This document shows positions 61,999-64,000 of a stretch of DNA of 64,000 nucleotides, piece by piece. The stretch is taken from positions 1-64,000 of the forward strand of contig JAJCXM010000025.1 of assembly GCA_029263455.1 (NCBI GenBank), in the 5' to 3' direction. This stretch comes from Holophagae bacterium. GTDB taxonomy: Bacteria; Acidobacteriota; Holophagae; Acanthopleuribacterales; Acanthopleuribacteraceae. Under the pieces are notes generated by a model. The model was not told the DNA's origin and searched no databases. It saw only the letters and a list, made by a program, of their open reading frames with translations. Position 1 is the stretch's first letter. Every line of letters begins with the position of its first letter. The position numbers were made by a program, and so were the translations under genes.

Positions 61999-62514
61999 TC
62001 AAGGAAGCTCCTTTTTGCCTTGAATCCAAGCTTGCCACAGCTGGTTGAAGGAGTAATGCAGATTGTATTCTGAGGAGTTGAAGTGTTCAATGCGACCTGC
62101 CAAGGCACGTATCCGCCTGTTGGTCATAAGGAAAAAAATATGTTCACATAAGCATAGGTCCATTCGAAGTTCGATGGCTTTTTGATGTTTTGGGGTATTC
62201 TCAAGCATGGAAACAAGTGCCTCAAAGCTACAAATTACAAAGAGACGCTCTGACTCCGTCATCTTATTTCTTAAGGCTAACCGCAGAAATGACCGCAAGT
62301 AGAATGGACGTACTTTTTTTGAGCTAGGACCCAGTTGGCCACCCGCCGAACGTTCTTTTAACTGCTTTATCCACCAAGAAATCCTGTCTGTTCTGGTGGA
62401 GTAAAAATCTTGAAGGTTCGGCCACATCGAACCAAGACCACGAACGACGCTTAGACTTCCTTGGCGCGACATACAACAGAGTTCAAAAACACTTTTCTCG
62501 TCTAAGTAAATCAA
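61999..62514 (-). CDS. Hypothetical protein
   Basis: A 171-residue (or 157 from ATG 62472) protein I do not recognise. It is basic and helical: LGSMWPNLQDFYSTRTDR, SKKVRPFYLRSFLRLALRN, ESERLFVICSFEALVSMLE and CEHIFFLMTNRRIRALAGR. No motif suggests a function. It precedes the PQQ/esterase gene by 66-78 bp in the same direction, so the two may be co-transcribed. Confidence 0.45.
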   Translation of the reverse strand: MIYLDEKSVFELCCMSRQGSLSVVRGLGSMWPNLQDFYSTRTDRISWWIKQLKERSAGGQLGPSSKKVRPFYLRSFLRLALRNKMTESERLFVICSFEALVSMLENTPKHQKAIELRMDLCLCEHIFFLMTNRRIRALAGRIEHFNSSEYNLHYSFNQLWQAWIQGKKELP

Positions 62515-62830
62515 AATTCGCTCAAATCTAACTCACTTGGTAATCCATTCTAGGCGCTCAGCATACGCACCACCAACACGTAATATACCTACTATCGCTG
62601 ATTGCGCGTTTTGTCCAGTTTTGAAAAGAATCTCCGACAACAAAAGTCAGAGTCGAGCACATGGGAACGCATTCCCTTTCGCCAATCGATAGCTGTAGTG
62701 TGCTTTCAACTATAATTGGCAGGTGGCATTCTCTTGGATAGGGCACCACGTTCTGTGGCGTAGCGAGGGTAACAGGTGACATTTGACGGCGTAAATGCAG
62801 TACTCCTATTGAAGTGCTTGCTTTTTTGGG
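62515..62830. other. Divergent intergenic region
   Basis: A 316-bp region between divergent genes with no further gene or structure I can support. Confidence 0.35.
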
Positions 62831-63634
62831 ATGGGATTTGTGTTGGCTAAAGAGCAGGTAACCTGGCGAAAACCTAAGGCGACTGCTGTAGCGGAGTTAC
62901 GTGACGAGCGACGAAATCTTGTTCGTCGCATTGGTGAATCCTGGCTGCTTTTCGCCATCATCTGTATTCCCATATTACTCGCCCATGGCTTGATTCTTCC
63001 TGACATGTTGGCCAATCTGGCCAAGGCGATGTGGGTTGCCTCGCTCACGGTCCCTTTCTCGTTCGCCCTGATGCTTTCGGTCAAGCTTTTCGAGGTTTGG
63101 TCGCGCCCAAAGTACATGCTCACTGAATTGGGAATATCAGGAAGACAATTCATCTTATTTGAGGGTGTGTCCTTTTATTCGCTGCATCCTCAACTAAATC
63201 CCTGCCGAATCTGTTTCTGGAGCAGGTTAGGGGAAGTTAGGTTTCGGGTACCTTTGCCAGGTGATGACCAGATTAAGGACCTGGTGATCAAACGGTTTAA
63301 CGAGAGTATGGTGTGCCGTGAAGTCGACGATAAAGAAGCTCAGGTGCCAGACATTCCGTATCGGATTGTTATGATTGGGTCGCTACTCTGCGTGATGTGG
63401 GCTACGTTCGTGGGTTATGGATTGGCCGGACTGCTGCTAAAAATCGCTGTGAAACACCCTGTGTTCTGGGTTTGTGTAGCCTCGCTGCTTCCGGCCACAG
63501 TCTTATATGCGGCGCTGCGCAACAAAATGTCAGGGTTTCGCCTTTTCGCCTATTCCGTCAGCGCCGCTTTCGCGCCCGTATTTCTGCTAACGATGCTGAT
63601 GACGGCCATGTATATCACTGCTTCATTTGTCTAG
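62831..63634 (+). CDS. Multi-span membrane protein with PH-like central domain
   Basis: A 267-residue inner-membrane protein with two N-terminal helices (ESWLLFAIICIPILLAHGLI, MWVASLTVPFSFALMLSV), a cytoplasmic stretch of about 90 residues (YMLTELGISGRQFILFEGVS, CRICFWSRLGEVRFRVPLPG), and two or three C-terminal helices. The middle fits a bacterial PH-like (YdbT-type) domain in pattern only. Start could also be the GTG three codons later; neither has a strong ribosome-binding site. Function unknown. Confidence 0.6.
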   Translation: MGFVLAKEQVTWRKPKATAVAELRDERRNLVRRIGESWLLFAIICIPILLAHGLILPDMLANLAKAMWVASLTVPFSFALMLSVKLFEVWSRPKYMLTELGISGRQFILFEGVSFYSLHPQLNPCRICFWSRLGEVRFRVPLPGDDQIKDLVIKRFNESMVCREVDDKEAQVPDIPYRIVMIGSLLCVMWATFVGYGLAGLLLKIAVKHPVFWVCVASLLPATVLYAALRNKMSGFRLFAYSVSAAFAPVFLLTMLMTAMYITASFV

Positions 63635-63638
63635 TCGG

Positions 63639-63670
63639 AAGTGAGTGTGATTACTTCAGTCAACTCACTT
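63639..63670. repeat. Stem-loop after the membrane protein gene
   Basis: AAGTGAGT (63639-63646) pairs with ACTCACTT (63663-63670) over a 16-nt loop directly after the stop at 63634. It lacks a T run but could serve as a weak terminator or 3' stabiliser. Confidence 0.4.
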
Positions 63671-63791
63671 GTGATTGATCGTCGATGTAGGGCTGACGAT
63701 AATTGGCCAAGTCCAACAGCTTGGCTTCAAGTAACAAAGCGTGCCATACGCTTCAATTCTCGATAGCCAAATCATTGCGACTTTCCGACCT

Positions 63792-64000
63792 CTACCTTAG
63801 GTTTCGGATGCCCGCGTTCCTGGCTTCGGCGATGATGGCTTCACGCTGTTTCACCAATTTCGCGCGCTCCTGTTGCATGCGCTTGACTTGAGAGTCCTGG
63901 CGAGCCCTGGACACACCGACACCGGTGTCAGGAATTTCCATACCAAGATCGTCAATCTCGTTCGTATGAAATCCGCCGCCTCTATCGATCTCATATTTTT
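63792..64000 (-). CDS. Partial gene at right edge, C-terminal end
   Basis: A minus-strand frame open from the window edge to a TAG at 63792-63794, about 69 codons. It reads KYEIDRGGGFHTNEIDDL, PDTGVGVSRARQDSQVKR and EAIIAEARNAGIRNLR. The end is charged and helical (coiled-coil-like). Function unknown; only the C-terminus is visible. Confidence 0.55.
   Translation of the reverse strand, partial: KYEIDRGGGFHTNEIDDLGMEIPDTGVGVSRARQDSQVKRMQQERAKLVKQREAIIAEARNAGIRNLR

Noticed and set aside
1-64000. tRNA, rRNA, CRISPR arrays, integrases and complete insertion sequences
   Set aside because: I looked for cloverleaf-like segments, regular spacers and transposase motifs (DDE, tyrosine recombinase) and saw none I could support.

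Overview
The window looks like a chromosomal segment of a Gram-negative bacterium, most likely an Acidobacteriota member. This is an inference from gene content, not a database match. The clues are four large Ser/Thr protein kinases with C-terminal TPR arrays, two PF07638-type ('ECF-like') sigma factors next to two of those kinases, two further ECF sigma modules, a carboxypeptidase-regulatory-like domain in a secreted protein, an IPTL-CTERM tail, Rhs/YD-type sequence at the left edge, and many PQQ-type propeller and secreted proteins of unknown function. I saw no tRNA, rRNA, CRISPR array, integrase or complete insertion sequence.

Layout. 1-3.3 kb: an Rhs-like fragment on the minus strand, a SAM-dependent methyltransferase and a secreted three-domain protein. 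3.9-7.3 kb: a sigma factor and a TPR-kinase facing each other with no intervening base. 7.6-10 kb: a serine hydrolase with a divergent AraC-type regulator. 10.4-17.2 kb: secreted proteins, a second sigma/TPR-kinase pair (overlapping and co-directional, with a non-RD kinase) and two copies of a ~190-bp intergenic repeat. 17.6-22.9 kb: conserved hypotheticals, a frameshifted propeller gene, and a nucleotidyltransferase-fold gene behind four copies of a decamer operator-like site. 23-29 kb: a membrane protein, an amidohydrolase lipoprotein, and an apparent operon of ECF sigma, anti-sigma-like protein, DUF4097-like protein and S41-like peptidase.

28.9-35 kb: a PepSY-type membrane protein with a PQQ propeller, an ECF module of three nested genes, a proline-iminopeptidase-like hydrolase fused to ankyrin repeats, a decayed copy of the PQQ propeller end, and a lone receiver protein. 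35.4-46.1 kb: a PF10237-like methyltransferase, a third TPR-kinase, a hybrid histidine kinase and two large, translationally coupled exported proteins. 46.2-52.2 kb: a thioredoxin-like operon with a divergent HxlR regulator, a DUF1330-like protein, formate-tetrahydrofolate ligase (the clearest housekeeping enzyme) and a YfcC-type carrier. 52.3-64 kb: a fourth TPR-kinase, a truncated IPTL-CTERM gene ending in a strong terminator, a SUKH-like gene behind an unknown 377-residue protein, a thioredoxin/TPR protein, a PQQ-propeller/esterase fusion and a partial gene at the right edge.

The dominant theme is signal transduction (four kinases, four sigma factors, a hybrid histidine kinase, a response regulator, AraC and HxlR regulators) mixed with exported proteins and accessory remnants. 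The strongest candidates for undescribed biology are the coupled exported pair at 42.3-46.1 kb, the decamer-controlled nucleotidyltransferase at 21.4-22.5 kb, the repeat family at 11.2 and 17.0 kb, and the divergent catalytic motifs in the non-RD kinase and the PQQ-esterase fusion.
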